Source of the DNA: Micropterus salmoides
Taxonomy: Eukaryota > Chordata > Actinopteri > Centrarchiformes > Centrarchidae
Assembly: GCF_014851395.1 (NCBI RefSeq)
Contig: NW_024040485.1
Coordinates: 19,208,620-19,272,619, forward strand
Length of the DNA: 64,000 nt
Reading direction: 5' to 3'
Of the stretch, positions 1-12,448 are shown one piece after another. The translations under genes and the position numbers were made by a program. The notes below the pieces were generated by a model. It saw only the letters and a list, made by a program, of their open reading frames with translations, was not told the DNA's origin and did no database searches. Within the stretch, counting starts at the first letter, position 1. Every line of letters starts with the position of its first letter.

Positions 1-874
1 TAACGGCTTCGTGCTGTTGTTTGTGCGTTATAGCTAATGTTAGCTCGCTAACTAATAACACGCTCAGCTCCTCTGTGGCGGTGTCAATAATAAAAAAGCC
101 GGCTGGTTGCACATGTAGTGTGGGCTGGGTTTAGTTTTTTAAAGGGCTGAGTTTGGTGTGGATGGTGTACTGGGTGGTGTAACGTTAATGGTGGACGCTG
201 CTGCCCGCTTTAAGCCCCCTTGGCACCAGTGTTGGTTCTGCTATCTGGTAGCTAATCTTCCTACTTCTCTCTGTGACAACCGTAGTCTTCCTCCTCTTAA
301 AGCTGAACACACACACACACACTCTCTGACACACACCGCACACACTGCCTCTCTGTCTCTTCCTCTCACCCAGACACGCACACACACACACACACACACA
401 CTTCCAGCCAACACAACCAAACGAGTTTGCTGCGCTTCGGGACAAAGCTTTGCTCAGGATTTCTGCCATCACACCAGTTTCTACACATTTTTGTATTGTC
501 TGTTTATCTGGACGCACTCAGATGGATTTTTAATATTTAATGATTAAATATGACAGAAGCTGATGTTGCTTACTGGGTGTTGACAGAACCGCACACAGCA
601 TTGCACGTCGTGTTATGAAGGCACTGGCTTCTGCTGTTAACTTTATTTGGGATCGTTTTAACACTTTAAAGCTCAATTGCGCGTTTGATGAAATACTGGT
701 TTCGATTGAGAGTTAGGTGTTATTACACAATGTCTGTACTGTTATTAGATATTTAAATCGGCTGCTTTCACAGTAAAAATAATTATACTAATTTGTAATA
801 CTAAAATACTAATACTCATTTTTTAAAATGAGTTCTTGCCTAATATGCATGATTTCAGACATTATTGTTTTTGT

Positions 875-1060
875 TAGGGCTGCAGCTAATGATTATTTTC
901 ATTATGCTTAAACTGCTGATTATTTTCTTGATTAATTGTTTGGTTTATAAAATGATAGAACATCCCAGTTTACCAGAGTCCAAGTTGACGTCTTCGAATG
1001 TCTTGTTTTGTCTGGCAAGAACAGTCCAAAATCTTAGGTTCACTGTTAAAGAAGGGTAGG
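875..1060 (+). repeat. hAT-like MITE fragment
   Basis: It begins with TAGGGCTGCAGCTAATGATT, the terminal sequence of a common fish hAT-like non-autonomous family. The same family is visible at 46884-47266, with related pieces at 14363-14854 and 26340-26435. The opposite end is missing, so this copy is truncated. Confidence 0.6.
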
Positions 1061-2214
1061 AAGGTGTTTACATCTGTGAAGCTGTGTACTGTGCTTATGG
1101 GTGCCATGCAGAATGGGGATGTTATGGTGGTAAAGTGATCTGCTGTCAAGAGACTTCATTGCCTCTTTGTGGAAATCTGGAATGAACTCTCAGTTGTTCA
1201 TGTGAACAAAGGGCTTGTAAAGGGTTACTTGCACATTAACAGTCTGTTGCATTGTTTATGAACTGTCACTGTGAACAGAATACAGGATGCCTTTAGTGAA
1301 GGGGTTGTCTAACACTGGTCAGATGAGAGGAGAATGCCTTTCTTTGACACAGGCATTACTGAGCCACCTGTTATGACAGACAGTGCTGAAGTTGCGAAGC
1401 CCTGGTAGTCCTGTCCATCCCAGAGTGACTGTATTCATAGTATTAAAATTACAATACTGGGTGAGAGGTTGCTCCCAAGTTTTGTTGTTTTCCAGAAAGC
1501 ACAGACACAAGAGTGATCCAGAGGAGTTGCATAATCTGCCACTGTTCTGGACAGGGTTGTCTGCTGGCCACATTTTAAGCTACTGCACGTGACTGCAAGG
1601 GTCAGAGGGTAGCTGTTTGGTCAAGCCTCCATGACTTCATCAAATATATAGGATATAGGCAGCAGTGCTTTGAGTGACTAGATAAATTACTGCCTCGGGG
1701 CAGATAGAAACGACCCTCAGCATGAAACAAGACAGGCGTAGATAAACTGTGAATTCTGGTGAGCGGGGCCCTGATAGCGTTAGCAACCTGATACCAGATT
1801 AAAGTATGCGTATTCTGTGTTGGTGAAAGCCACACTCGCCAAGAGTCAAGTACCTGCTCTGTGCAATTTGATAATATGGTAGGAACCATTGTGATTTAAT
1901 TACAGTGCAAATGTAACGGGAGGATTGTGCTTGATTAAGTAACACTTGCAAAAAACTTGGAAAAAGTCTACCAACACAAACTGTACAGTCTTCATGTACA
2001 AGTTGTAAACCAAATAAAGAAATAATGAGATATAACGTAATGACTTAGCTCAGAACCTTTTTTTGAGCATCAAAAACTAAGCAGTAAGTAGTAAATTATC
2101 TAAAGTAAACGTGAGGTTTTGACCACTGTTGAATCTTACATGTACACCAGAGAAAGAGTCCTTTTTAATATAGCCTATTGTTCTTTTTCTCTTGCTCGTC
2201 ATTAAATTAAGGCT

Positions 2215-2945
2215 ACATCATAGACTGTATAAAAGAAGTGGACGTAGTCATCGTGACGTCACCTGTTCGTTTGTGGACTGCCATTATGAAGCCTCGAGTT
2301 TGGCCGATAGGGCGCCACCGTGTTGATTTTTTGCAACCAAGAAGTGCCCAGAAGTGACTGTATTTGGACTATATGGCCGTGCGTGGCGCTAGTTAGCTTG
2401 CTTAGCTAGGTGCATCTGTAATTCACCTGAACTGTCATTTTAACAGGGCTGACAATTTTGTCTAGCGAACAGCAGTCTTTAAACTAAATGTACTCACCAG
2501 AGAAAGTGAACAGCCAACTCCCAATACGCTTTTTCAACGCTGCAGGTTAAATTTACACTTACACATATGAGCCACTCTAGCCTGATTGACAAGTTGCCAT
2601 GGTAACAACTTGTCAATCACAGATAATCCCGCCCTGAAGCATACTCTGCCTTAAGGTCTATTTTCCTCTAAATGGGACCATAATTTACTAAATGAACATC
2701 ATGTTGTATTGAAGAAGACTTGAAACTAGCGACTGAGACCATAAACTCATTATGAAAGTGTTTACTGAGGTAATAAATCAGCTGAGAAGTAGGGTCATTT
2801 TACCATTATTTTTAACGGAACCAGACTTCTTTTTGCAACCAGAAGTGTCGCCCCCTGATGGCCGTTAAATAGAATACAGGTTTATGGGACTTCCGCATTG
2901 GATTCACGTCTCAGACCGGAAGCTTCACCATTGGGCTACATAAAG
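2215..2945. repeat. Teleost dispersed repeat with internal palindrome
   Basis: The segment starts near 'tagactgtataaaagaagtg' and ends near 'gacttccgcattggattcac', phrases I recognise from an abundant fish interspersed repeat. It contains a 35-bp palindrome (2584-2618) with 13-bp perfect arms. Family assignment is from memory. Confidence 0.45.
2593..2606. promoter_or_regulatory. Perfect palindromic X-box (RFX-type motif)
   Basis: GTTGCCATGGTAAC matches the RFX X-box consensus of two inverted half sites (GTTGCC and GGTAAC) with a 2-bp spacer. It is the centre of a longer inverted repeat inside a dispersed element. Whether RFX proteins bind it is unknown. Confidence 0.5.
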
Positions 2946-5900
2946 TTAGCGTTTTTATGTCCCCAAGCTACCACATTTCAGCTTAATTTGTTTGTTTTTT
3001 ATTAAAGAGAAAATGTAACTACATTTTGTATATTTGTATACGCCTACTTTAATCTGGTTCTACATTTACAGTATAATTTGGCTTTAGTTTTTATTACACC
3101 CATTTTCAAAAGGGAGCCCTGCTCACACACTAAAGACCAGGCCTGGGTGGTGTCTCAAAATATATGTGACACTTACACTTCCTTTGCTAGCAGCTTCATT
3201 GGCTAATATGCAGTTGAGTCTGTCATCCACTTAATTTCGTGAGACAATTAATATCCATTTTTGAACACTACAAATGGTAAAGAAAATTCTTATCATGGCA
3301 CATATTTCCACTAGTGAGCCATTTAGACCTGTGGGATATAAATAGCATCCACTCCTACAATGGAAGACCCAACAGCATGCTGGGAAATACACAACAAATA
3401 ATGTGTTTGTCGGTGGACAAATAATGTGTTTGTCAGCAAAGACAATGGAACTTTTTCCTCTGTCAAAAAGGATTTGGTCCAAAGTATGTTGATATTTTTG
3501 AAAGAAGCGCTGAGGGAAAACTATTGGTCTGATAAAAAATGTATTAAAAGAGTGACAGCCAAAGCCAGCAGCCCCACAAACTTAAGGACACATCACCATG
3601 ACCACCACAGTACAATGAAGTCTTTACAGTGTTGTTAAATGCTGTTAGAGGATTTCCATCTTATTTGAATATTTATCAGGATAAAATTGTGTAGCGAGAT
3701 AATTCTGATAATCGTGCCATGAAACTTCTATACCCACACAAATACAGACTCATAAAAGTAGTATAATATTAAAATGGACTGTGTAGCTCTTTATCCCGAT
3801 ATGTGCGTTAGTTTACTTGCATGTTAACTTTGTGTACATGCATTGGTTTGTCATTTGTGTACAGTTTTTCTTTCTGTTTCAGTTGCTGTCAGAGTCTTTG
3901 GTTGCATATGATGTCAGGTTCTTGGGTGGGGGTTTGGTGTGTGTGTGAGGGGCTTGATGGAAATGTGTGTAAACTGCCATGGAGATGAAATATGAAACCT
4001 GTCAGCCATTCAGTTCCCCGTTACAAAGATAGGGTCAGTGTCCGTGTAAGGATTGAGGGAGGTGGTGGGGGGGGGGGGGCGTTCCCCGTGTCTAACATCT
4101 TCCCCCATCATCATTTCACAGCAATACACCCAGCACGTACGCACGTGTACACTCACACTGTATAATGGCCGTCACTCTGGAAGCCTGGCGTCTGCTCCAG
4201 CACCTGAAGGGTTAAAACTAGATTCAGCTTCTCCCTCAGTCATACACACACACACAAACACACACACACACACTAGCCAACCGGTTTAAACCGGTTCTCA
4301 GGAAAAGTGCTTTGTGTGTCCCACTGAATCCTGGGAAGGGTCATGTCATGTGTGTCTCAGTTATGTCAGATTATTTAAACAAACTTATGTCAGCTCTGTG
4401 TTATCAGATGATTGCTCTGCATGCAATGTGACTGTGTATGTACTGTATATTGTATAGGTACATCATGTATACACTGAGTATGCTTTATGCTCGCTGCCAT
4501 AACCATTATGAGAAAAGGAAGGGGAGGGGGTAGTAGTGTGTGTCTATGAGAAGTAGTAGGTTATAAGGGTTAATTGTAGTCCCCCCCCCCCCCAATCTCG
4601 ATTCTGTAACATACATGCATGAATATGATTCGGGACCCAACCGCTTTTCTACTTAGTGGTTGTCCAGTAAATAGCGACAGTCTGAGTGTATCTCTTGAGT
4701 GTCACCTGTGCTTTCTGTTTTGGATCGTGTGAACTTTGAGCACAGATCGTCTCCTGTGGTTTACCGTTTACACATTTGATAGTGACCAAAGTCAGTTAAA
4801 TTGGTGTGCGTGTACATGCACAATAGTATCCTGGTTTTGATCTTATTCTGGACATGAAGTTTACATGGAATATTGCGCTTTCTGTCCACAGCTAGGGTCA
4901 CGGGTTTATACATGTTTCTGAAAGGATAAGATCTTTAAATTCATAACACAGAAAAAAAATACTCCAAAAACCTGATAATGTTCAGTCACTTTCTTTTGTG
5001 AAAATAAAAAAAAGAAGAAAATAACTTGTTCACACCACATGTTGTATGATCACGTCGGAAGGCAAAGGTGTGTATACCTGTTCCACCATAACGCACGAAG
5101 GCAGGGTGAAGAGCCAGGCGTCAGAGAAAGGGATGAGATGTGATAACAGCGCATACTTTCAGACAGTCCAGTCTAAAAGTCTAGTCTATAGTATAATAAT
5201 TGTACAGGCATAAGAACCATGCCCTATCATGTGTGTCATAAGAGATGCTGTGTGAAAAGAATGTGGTTGTGTACTTTCCACCAATCAGTTGACAGAAGTG
5301 TACGAGGAATTTGATGCCACTGATTTATCAATAGTAAGACTGACTCTTTTAGTACACATTTAGATAATAAAGGTATGATGTCTGTTATACATACCTGATT
5401 ACACTGATATGGAGATTGCATCAGAGGTGAACACAGAGCAATGATAAGCCATTATCAAAATCCTGAAGGTAAACATGTATGGACCAATGTGGTGTACCAT
5501 CTCCCTGTGTCTCCTCTCTCATTTCTGGATTCAGAGCAGCCTCTGGAGGGGTAATGTGTGTCTGTATGTACCATGTACTGGTGCACATCTGTCAGTGTGC
5601 ACTCTGTGGCTGCTCAGCTGTCTAACAGAACGAGCTGCTATATCTCTCCATCTCCAGTCTTGCTGGCATGTCAACATCTGGTGGGATTGAATTTGTTATA
5701 CAAGGGATATCAGACGGTAATGGATCTGGGGCTCCTCCTCAGTTCCTGACTCAAGGATAGAAAAGGTTATACACAAACTAGAGTATTTGAAATGAATAAA
5801 AAAATAATTCCACTTACACACAAATGACTAAAATACTTTCATTCAAGGGTCATTATGAATATTTCAACAGATAGCATGCTCCATTTAATTCTGGATATTC

Positions 5901-6369
5901 CCTAAGTCCCTTATAACTCTTATTTGATTACGATGTTGTCATGTTCTCCCAGCTGTTTGATGTGTCACTGCAGCATTTTTTGTTATCAAAGACCTTGTTG
6001 TAGCAGTCAAGTGATCCTCATTTTTTTGAGGAACATCATTTTTTTCAGTTTCCCTTATTTTGGTTTTTGGTTTAGACTGAAATTGGGATAATTGGATGTT
6101 GTGGAATTATACTTTAGTCAACATCTTGGTTATGTGACATTACTAATACAACATGTTTTGTCTGGGAGCACTTTTAATCACCTTGTGCCCCCTACAGCCG
6201 ATTCAGGTCAGTTTTGTCTACTTGAGTTCTGATGATGCACAATCACAACCACACTTTCAGCAAAACGGATAATTTATAACTGGTTAATAGCTCTTTACTG
6301 TATGTTTGACAGATTATGTCCACATCACAAGAATAAAATGTGACATCCACTCAGAGCTTTGACTTTTTA

Positions 6370-7712
6370 ATGGATAACTTTGGTATTTTTCAACCTGGAT
6401 CCTATTTTCCCATGTTTTTGTGTCTAAGTGACTAATTGGGACAACATTTTATAAAATTGGTATTGAGCGAGCACGCAGAAGTCGGCAGTAGCGAAACAAC
6501 GCTTCAACATAATCCTCGTGGGTTATTGCACACTGTCATGGTAGGTCCGCTGAAGTGCTTGTTTTTGCAACTCACAGGCACGGATTGTGTGTAAGTGTCT
6601 GACAACATTATGGAAAGGATCCCACACAGAGAAAGACCCACACAGAGAAAGACTTTACTTTTTTAAAGAGTAAGATCCTCCTTGTTTAACAAGAAACAGT
6701 CGCAAAATCGCCCTTGTCAAAGCCACCAGACTCCCTTGCCTCCATCAGATATTTTGTTTGTGTTATTGTGTGACTTTCGTGTTTTTAACCCTTTAAAAAA
6801 TCAAAGTCACACAATAACTCAAACTTACTGAACATGGCAGTGTAAGACCAGCAACTTTCGTGTTCCTCAATATAAAATTATTGTTTTTGTCAATGGAATC
6901 TGGTGGCTTTGACAAGAGTAATATAGCGACTGTTTCTGGTTAAATAAAAAAAGGATCTTACTCTTCAAAAAAAGGTGTCTTTCTGTAGGGATCCTGTCGG
7001 TAATGTTGTCAGACACTTCTGACAATTCACAATCTGAGTCTGTCACTGGCAAAAACAAGCAGTTTTGTGATGGGGGCACAAGGATTACGTTGCTTTTAAT
7101 TAATATTTACACAGTGAGAAATGAGTAGGTAATTGAGTTGGGGGATTATGGGAGTGAGATTGAAGGAAGTGGTCTTAAATCTCGCGCCCGAGTGATTTGC
7201 AGGAACCTCTGTCCACCTGTAAACGCGCAGGTGGGTCTAGAGTATAACTGGATCAAAGTGGCCTGCTGACAGACATGTCCTGGTTTCTCTGTTGTGTCTG
7301 AGGGTTTTTGGAGTTTCAGTGGACCCAAAGATTGCTGTGGATCCAAGTACAGACTAGCTAGAGAAAGTGGATTAAGTGTACTTCTCTGTTTATTCTTTTT
7401 TCAGAATAATTGTAACTCAATTATTTGCTCAACCCCTCAACCTGTTTTTATTTTCCATTTAACTCTTTTAACCCCGATTGTAACACTGTAACTTTTATTA
7501 TATTTTATGTTGCTTTTAAACTTTTTTATATTTCCCTGTTGCTTGTATGTTTTATGTAAAGCACTTTGAATTACCTTATTGTTGAAATGTGCTATACAAA
7601 TAAACTTGCCTTGCCTTGCAGCCCTGTTTCACTGCTGTTGACTGCAGAGCGCTTGCTTAGCACTAGACCAACTTCAAAAAAGGTTGTCCCAGTTAGAACA
7701 AGGTTCCTCAGT
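6370..7712. repeat. Foldback DNA element A with LINE tail inserted
   Basis: Long inverted arms (about 6596-6735 and 6889-7018) read as near reverse complements, sharing ACAACATTA, GAGTAAGATCC and CAAAGCCACCAGA. The left end (TTTTTCAACCTGGATCCTAT) and a decayed right end near 7665-7712 match the right end of element B at 14280-14365 in inverse orientation. About 7400-7620 inside it looks like the 3' tail of a LINE. Confidence 0.65.
7400..7625 (+). repeat. LINE 3' tail fragment
   Basis: It ends in 'aaagcactttgaatt...gtgctatacaaataaac' followed by a short TTGCC repeat, typical of the 3' UTR and tail of fish L2/Rex-like non-LTR retrotransposons. No coding part is attached. Confidence 0.5.
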
Positions 7713-8221
7713 TGCTGAGGGCTAAATGAATAGACCTCTGGTGATGTGTTGACCATGTTGCTCACAATTTACCTATCTAGCTCTAAACAATATGGGAACA
7801 AACCATTTAATAATACCTAATAATCCTACCCCAGTACTCCACACTTGGTTATAGATGACTGACATTTCAGCTACTTTCATCTGACTCTTCAGATTTTAAC
7901 TACTTTCAGGACTTAAAATAGAAAATGATAATGTAATCATTGGGTTTTGACACATTAAAGGTGCTCCTAGGAGGTTGCTGCTGCTGTCTGGCAAAAGATA
8001 CAGAAGTATCTGCTGTCTTGCCACCAGACTACAGAGCGGCTTCTTCCCCCAAGTTACAAAATAGTTACAAAATAGTTTATTTTTTATCTGATTTCATTTT
8101 GTATATAATGTTTGCTTTGTAGTATAAAAGGAAAGGAAGTGCATCTTATTTTACAACCCTGTTGTAATATGACAAATAAATGTATCTTGTACCCTGTCCT
8201 CACCAGTTTGTATCTATTGAT

Positions 8222-8350
8222 GTCCATTACCAGTACCAGCTCAACTTGCTTCGCCTCGCCTCGACTCGGTTTGGCCGTGCTCCGTTTTCCATTGCAGATA
8301 GTACCCAGAGATAGTACCCGTCAGTGTAGCTGGTCGTCATAGCAACGCCA
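8222..8350. repeat. GC-rich dispersed repeat fragment
   Basis: The phrases 'ccagtaccagctcaacttg', 'gactcggtttggccgtg' and 'gtcgtcatagcaac' resemble a widespread fish MITE. It lies about 350 bp before the first gatad2a coding exon. Confidence 0.35.
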
Positions 8351-8699
8351 CACACAACTGCCGCGACGTAATGTTCAATGTGACACACACAGCTTTCTCT
8401 TTATTTAATTTAAAACATTTCAACATTACTCAGAATGTAAAGACAGATAAGCGGTATGAAAACCTTCTAGCTGTGATTTCTTTTTGCTCGTTCTAGCAGA
8501 TAACTTATAAAAGCTCATCACCAAAATTGTTTATTTGTATTTATTTAACTCTTGTCTGAGTTAGATGCTTGGATGTTGTGATGAAATGTGACAAGACTCT
8601 GTGTAGAAGGCTTTAATAATGAAAGTCTGTATCTTGTGGGACTTAACCTGTAACTTTGATTCTGTATATAACAACAGTTATTTCTTACTTCATCTGCAG

Positions 8700-9220
8700 G
8701 GGATGTCTGAGGAGGCTGTCCGCCAGACACGCAGCCAGAAGAGGGCGTTGGAAAGGGATGCTGCTCCCCAGTCTAGAGAACCCACTGATGCTGACAATGA
8801 AAGCAAAAAGCCTAAATTGGACCCATCTGAATCCACAACAGAGACACAAACTAAACCCACACCTGACCCTGTCTTGGAACAGGACAGTCAGAGCCGGACA
8901 GGGGACGGATCAGCGCACGGGAAAGAGCAGAGTCGCTTGGCATTATCTTTAGTGTTACCTTTGGCCTCCCAGCCAGTGCAGGATGAACAGGAGCGGAACC
9001 ACAGACAACAGACGGTTGAACCCAGCTCAGACAATCGAACTGACTGCAATGACAGAGCCAGGAGGGTGAAGACAGAGCCAGCCATAGATACAAGGAGCCG
9101 GGTACGACTGACGGAGCCTAAGCCGTCCAGTGGTCTGCTGGCTGCAGGCGAGGTGAAGGCCACCATTAAAGTTGAAGTTCAAACGGGAGAACAGCCCGTG
9201 GACATGAGTACCTCCAGAGG
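8700..9220 (+). CDS. gatad2a: gatad2a first coding exon
   Basis: The acceptor (ctgcag) ends at 8699, the ATG is at 8703, and the donor GTGAGA starts at 9221. The exon leaves phase 2. It encodes 172 full codons rich in Glu, Lys and Ser, with nuclear-localisation-like KKPK, two VKTEP/IKVEV SUMO-like motifs near its end and the conserved PVDMSTS. Any 5'UTR exon lies upstream and was not identified. Confidence 0.93.
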
Positions 9221-9787
9221 GTGAGAAACATTTATAGTTGTAGTTTAAAGTAAACTCTCTGCCACTGTAAAAACCACACAGAGTACCCGCCAAAGATATA
9301 ATTGTGTGAATGTGCAGAAAAGTTACCTGGTTTCTCTGAAAGATTGCAGGTTTAGAAAAAAAACACTTATCAGTGTAAAAAAGGATAAAGGATACTATTT
9401 GAATCTAAAAAAAGGACTCCAAATGTTTAAAGTTACTTTTATGATCCTGTTGTTCTTTTAACTTACTGTGTAAGAGAGATGACAGTGGGGGAATGTTGTC
9501 CTCACAGAGGTGAACTTTTAGTCTACCTCCATTTTCCCCCCACTCACCACCTGAACCCTAAAAACTCCCCTCGCACAAAATGAAGCCGTGTGTCACAAAC
9601 CAGTTCCAGCCGGTTGTTGCCATGGTTTCCACAGTGGAAGAACGGTGAGGGGAGGGGGGGAAGGGTGGGAGGAAAAGTGAGTGTGTCACGTGATGATGAC
9701 TTTGATATCATGTGACTTCTTTGGAAGAGTAGTGATTAATCCACAGGAAGTGATGATGGCGCTAAGCCCTGAGGAGAGACTAATATA

Positions 9788-9834
<47 letters not shown>

Positions 9835-12369
9835 GGAGGATGGCTTGGAGAGACAAGCTTCACGTTGTCCTGCCTTGACTTTATCGACTTCATATGCTCC
9901 ATAGTAAAACATAATCTGTGTAATCACAAGCCCATCCTAGTTTTCTAGAGGAGCGTTACTCATGTTCTTCAGTTTTTTAAGTGCTACTAGTCAAAGAATT
10001 TAGGTCTCCACTCTCATGTATAGCCCGCAGTTGAACCAGTCACTTTGCAGAAAAAGTTATATGTGTGCATAATCATGTGATTTTTCTAGACAGAAGTGAG
10101 GGTTGATCCAAGACATGCTTTAATTCCCTTGGCATGCTTTTAATGACGTTTGTAGCCCAATACAGGCCGTGCTTCAGACGCCTAGTATGCCCTGCCATAA
10201 TATCCTGTTTCAACAGGAAATACGTGCTCTCAAACAGCCATTGCATTGTGACTTTAACCTTTGCTGGAGCTTTAAGACCCACATTGTCCCTCTTTGACAT
10301 TTAGGACTGTTCTGTTGTTGGAATATCATCAACATGAAGAGAAGCTGTGTGGAGAGATGCCTGGACTTGTTTGATTATAGTGAGGCTGATCAACCCACAG
10401 TCATAAATTATAATTCTGATTTAGGAGCAGAGCTCCATGAATACAGACATTACAAATGGCGGCAAATATTTTAGCCAGTGGAGGAATACTCAACAGCCAT
10501 AAGAATATTCTTAACCTCAACCCTACTGGATGAGTCAAACAAACTCATACTTTGCAGCTAAACATTGTTTAAACTCAAATAACATTATTTTAAATTCTAG
10601 TGGTGATCCCAGTGTGTTCAAATTAGCAAATATGTCAAACATGAAGTCCTGGTTTGGATATTTCACATCATAAAGCTTCAGTAACAAGCTGGAACAAGCT
10701 GATACCGAATATTTATGATACTCTCAGATAGTGTGGAACCAGATGATTTGACAAGCTTAAATCTACTTATGAGTAAATAAAAGTGGATTATGAAACGGAT
10801 TAAAAAACTTTTTAACCATTTGTTTTATTAGTGCTTGGTTTAATTCATAGCCAGAATACTGAAATGTTATTGTCCCACTTATGTCCAGTATTATAAAAAG
10901 GGAGAAGCGCCCTCCGTCCCCTGAAGATGACGACGTCATCATATTGTCAGATAACGACTCCCCCAGTCCACCGATGAATGGCTTCAGCCACTTTAAGGAG
11001 CTGGACACAGACCTGCTCATGGTGAGACACACCTACACAAAGCTAGAAGTCCATTTCCTGCTGCTACTGAAACGGATCCTGAGACAGGTTTACATCATAA
11101 CCTAGGCCTTGTGTATTAGCTTTTAGAGATTTTTAAAATGTGGACAGGGCAAGTTGGTTTAATGTCTGAAAACATTATGGAAATGATCCCTACAAAGACC
11201 TTTTTAAAGATAGTAAGAGAATATAGAGTAAGATCCTTTTTGTTAAACCAGAAACAGTCGCTATATCGCTCCCGTCAAAGCCACCAGACTCCCTTTACAA
11301 AAATAGTCATTTTACCTCTCTGGTCTACCGCTACCTCGATAGGTTAGTTTGTATTATTGTGTGACTTTGTCTGTGAAGGTTCTCAGTCATCCAGGGCCCT
11401 GTTTTAGAAAGCAGGCATAACAAACTCTGAGCTTATCCCTGAGCTTTGAGTTGATTGAGCCTGAGGTGGCAAACTCTGAATTTTCGGTTCCAGAACAGCT
11501 GATCAGAATAAGTTCAATCAACACTGAGTATGTTGAGCCTGATGGAAGTGCGTGCGTGGGGATGAAAAAAAGCCATCATCAATGGAGCTCCGTTACTACG
11601 ATTCACCATGGCAAGGGGTAAATTAAGGCAGAGCCTCGCGGACCATGAAAGGCTCTAAAACACAAGATTGGAAGAAGGATTGATACGTTAACAATATTAC
11701 ATTTTATATAGTGTTGCTAATTCACCATTTACCAGACTGAAATTTCTTTAATGAATGATAAAGTGCTACAGCCCATTACATTCGAATTAAATTAAATAGG
11801 AAGGCTATATTTATTAAGCTGTAACGGGACAAAATGCCGGTGGCAATTGCCTACATGATTATGAATATAGGTAGGCTATAGATCAAATATAAGACACGGT
11901 TTACTCGTGAACCTGTGATTGTAAAGTCACAGTCACAACCAGCAGGTTAGCCTATTAATTATTTTTATGCAGTAGAAAATGTGTCTATAGGTTTAAAGTT
12001 TTAGATGTCTATTTTACATTAATGAAATCTTTCTCATTTTGTATTTTATTAATGTTATCAAAACAAATTCAGACTATCAGCAGGTAGGCCTAAAACTCAC
12101 TTTTAAACCTTATTTAGGCCTATTTGTTTCAGCTGCACCACAGTCATCCTCACTCAGTAATAGTCACATTAGCCCATCTCCAGTTGACAACTAAGTGGGG
12201 TAAGACGCCTCCCCATGGTAATTCTAACAAAAAACATAAAATGCCACAGTTTGTTTTTCTCAACATTTCTTCTGGTTGCCCCTAGTCTCACTGAACTAAA
12301 AATTTCCTCTTGTTTCAACACAATTTTTTTAATTATTTGATCAACGCCATTCTGACCTAATTTGATCAA

Positions 12370-12448
<79 letters not shown>

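Larger units (their letters stand above)
1..8699. other. Upstream or first-intron DNA of gatad2a, no gene recognised
   Basis: No exon could be supported. The stretch holds CA-rich microsatellites (309-324, 374-402, 4246-4274), a G run near 4068-4079, a C run near 4581-4593, a hAT-like MITE fragment (875-1060), a dispersed repeat with a palindromic X-box (2215-2945), a foldback element (6370-7712) and a LINE 3' tail (about 7400-7620). A non-coding first exon of gatad2a may be here or outside the window. Confidence 0.5.

Noticed and set aside
158..547. 129-codon open frame near the window start
   Set aside because: It runs mostly through CA-rich repeats, has no splice or family support, and a similar frame exists on the other strand.
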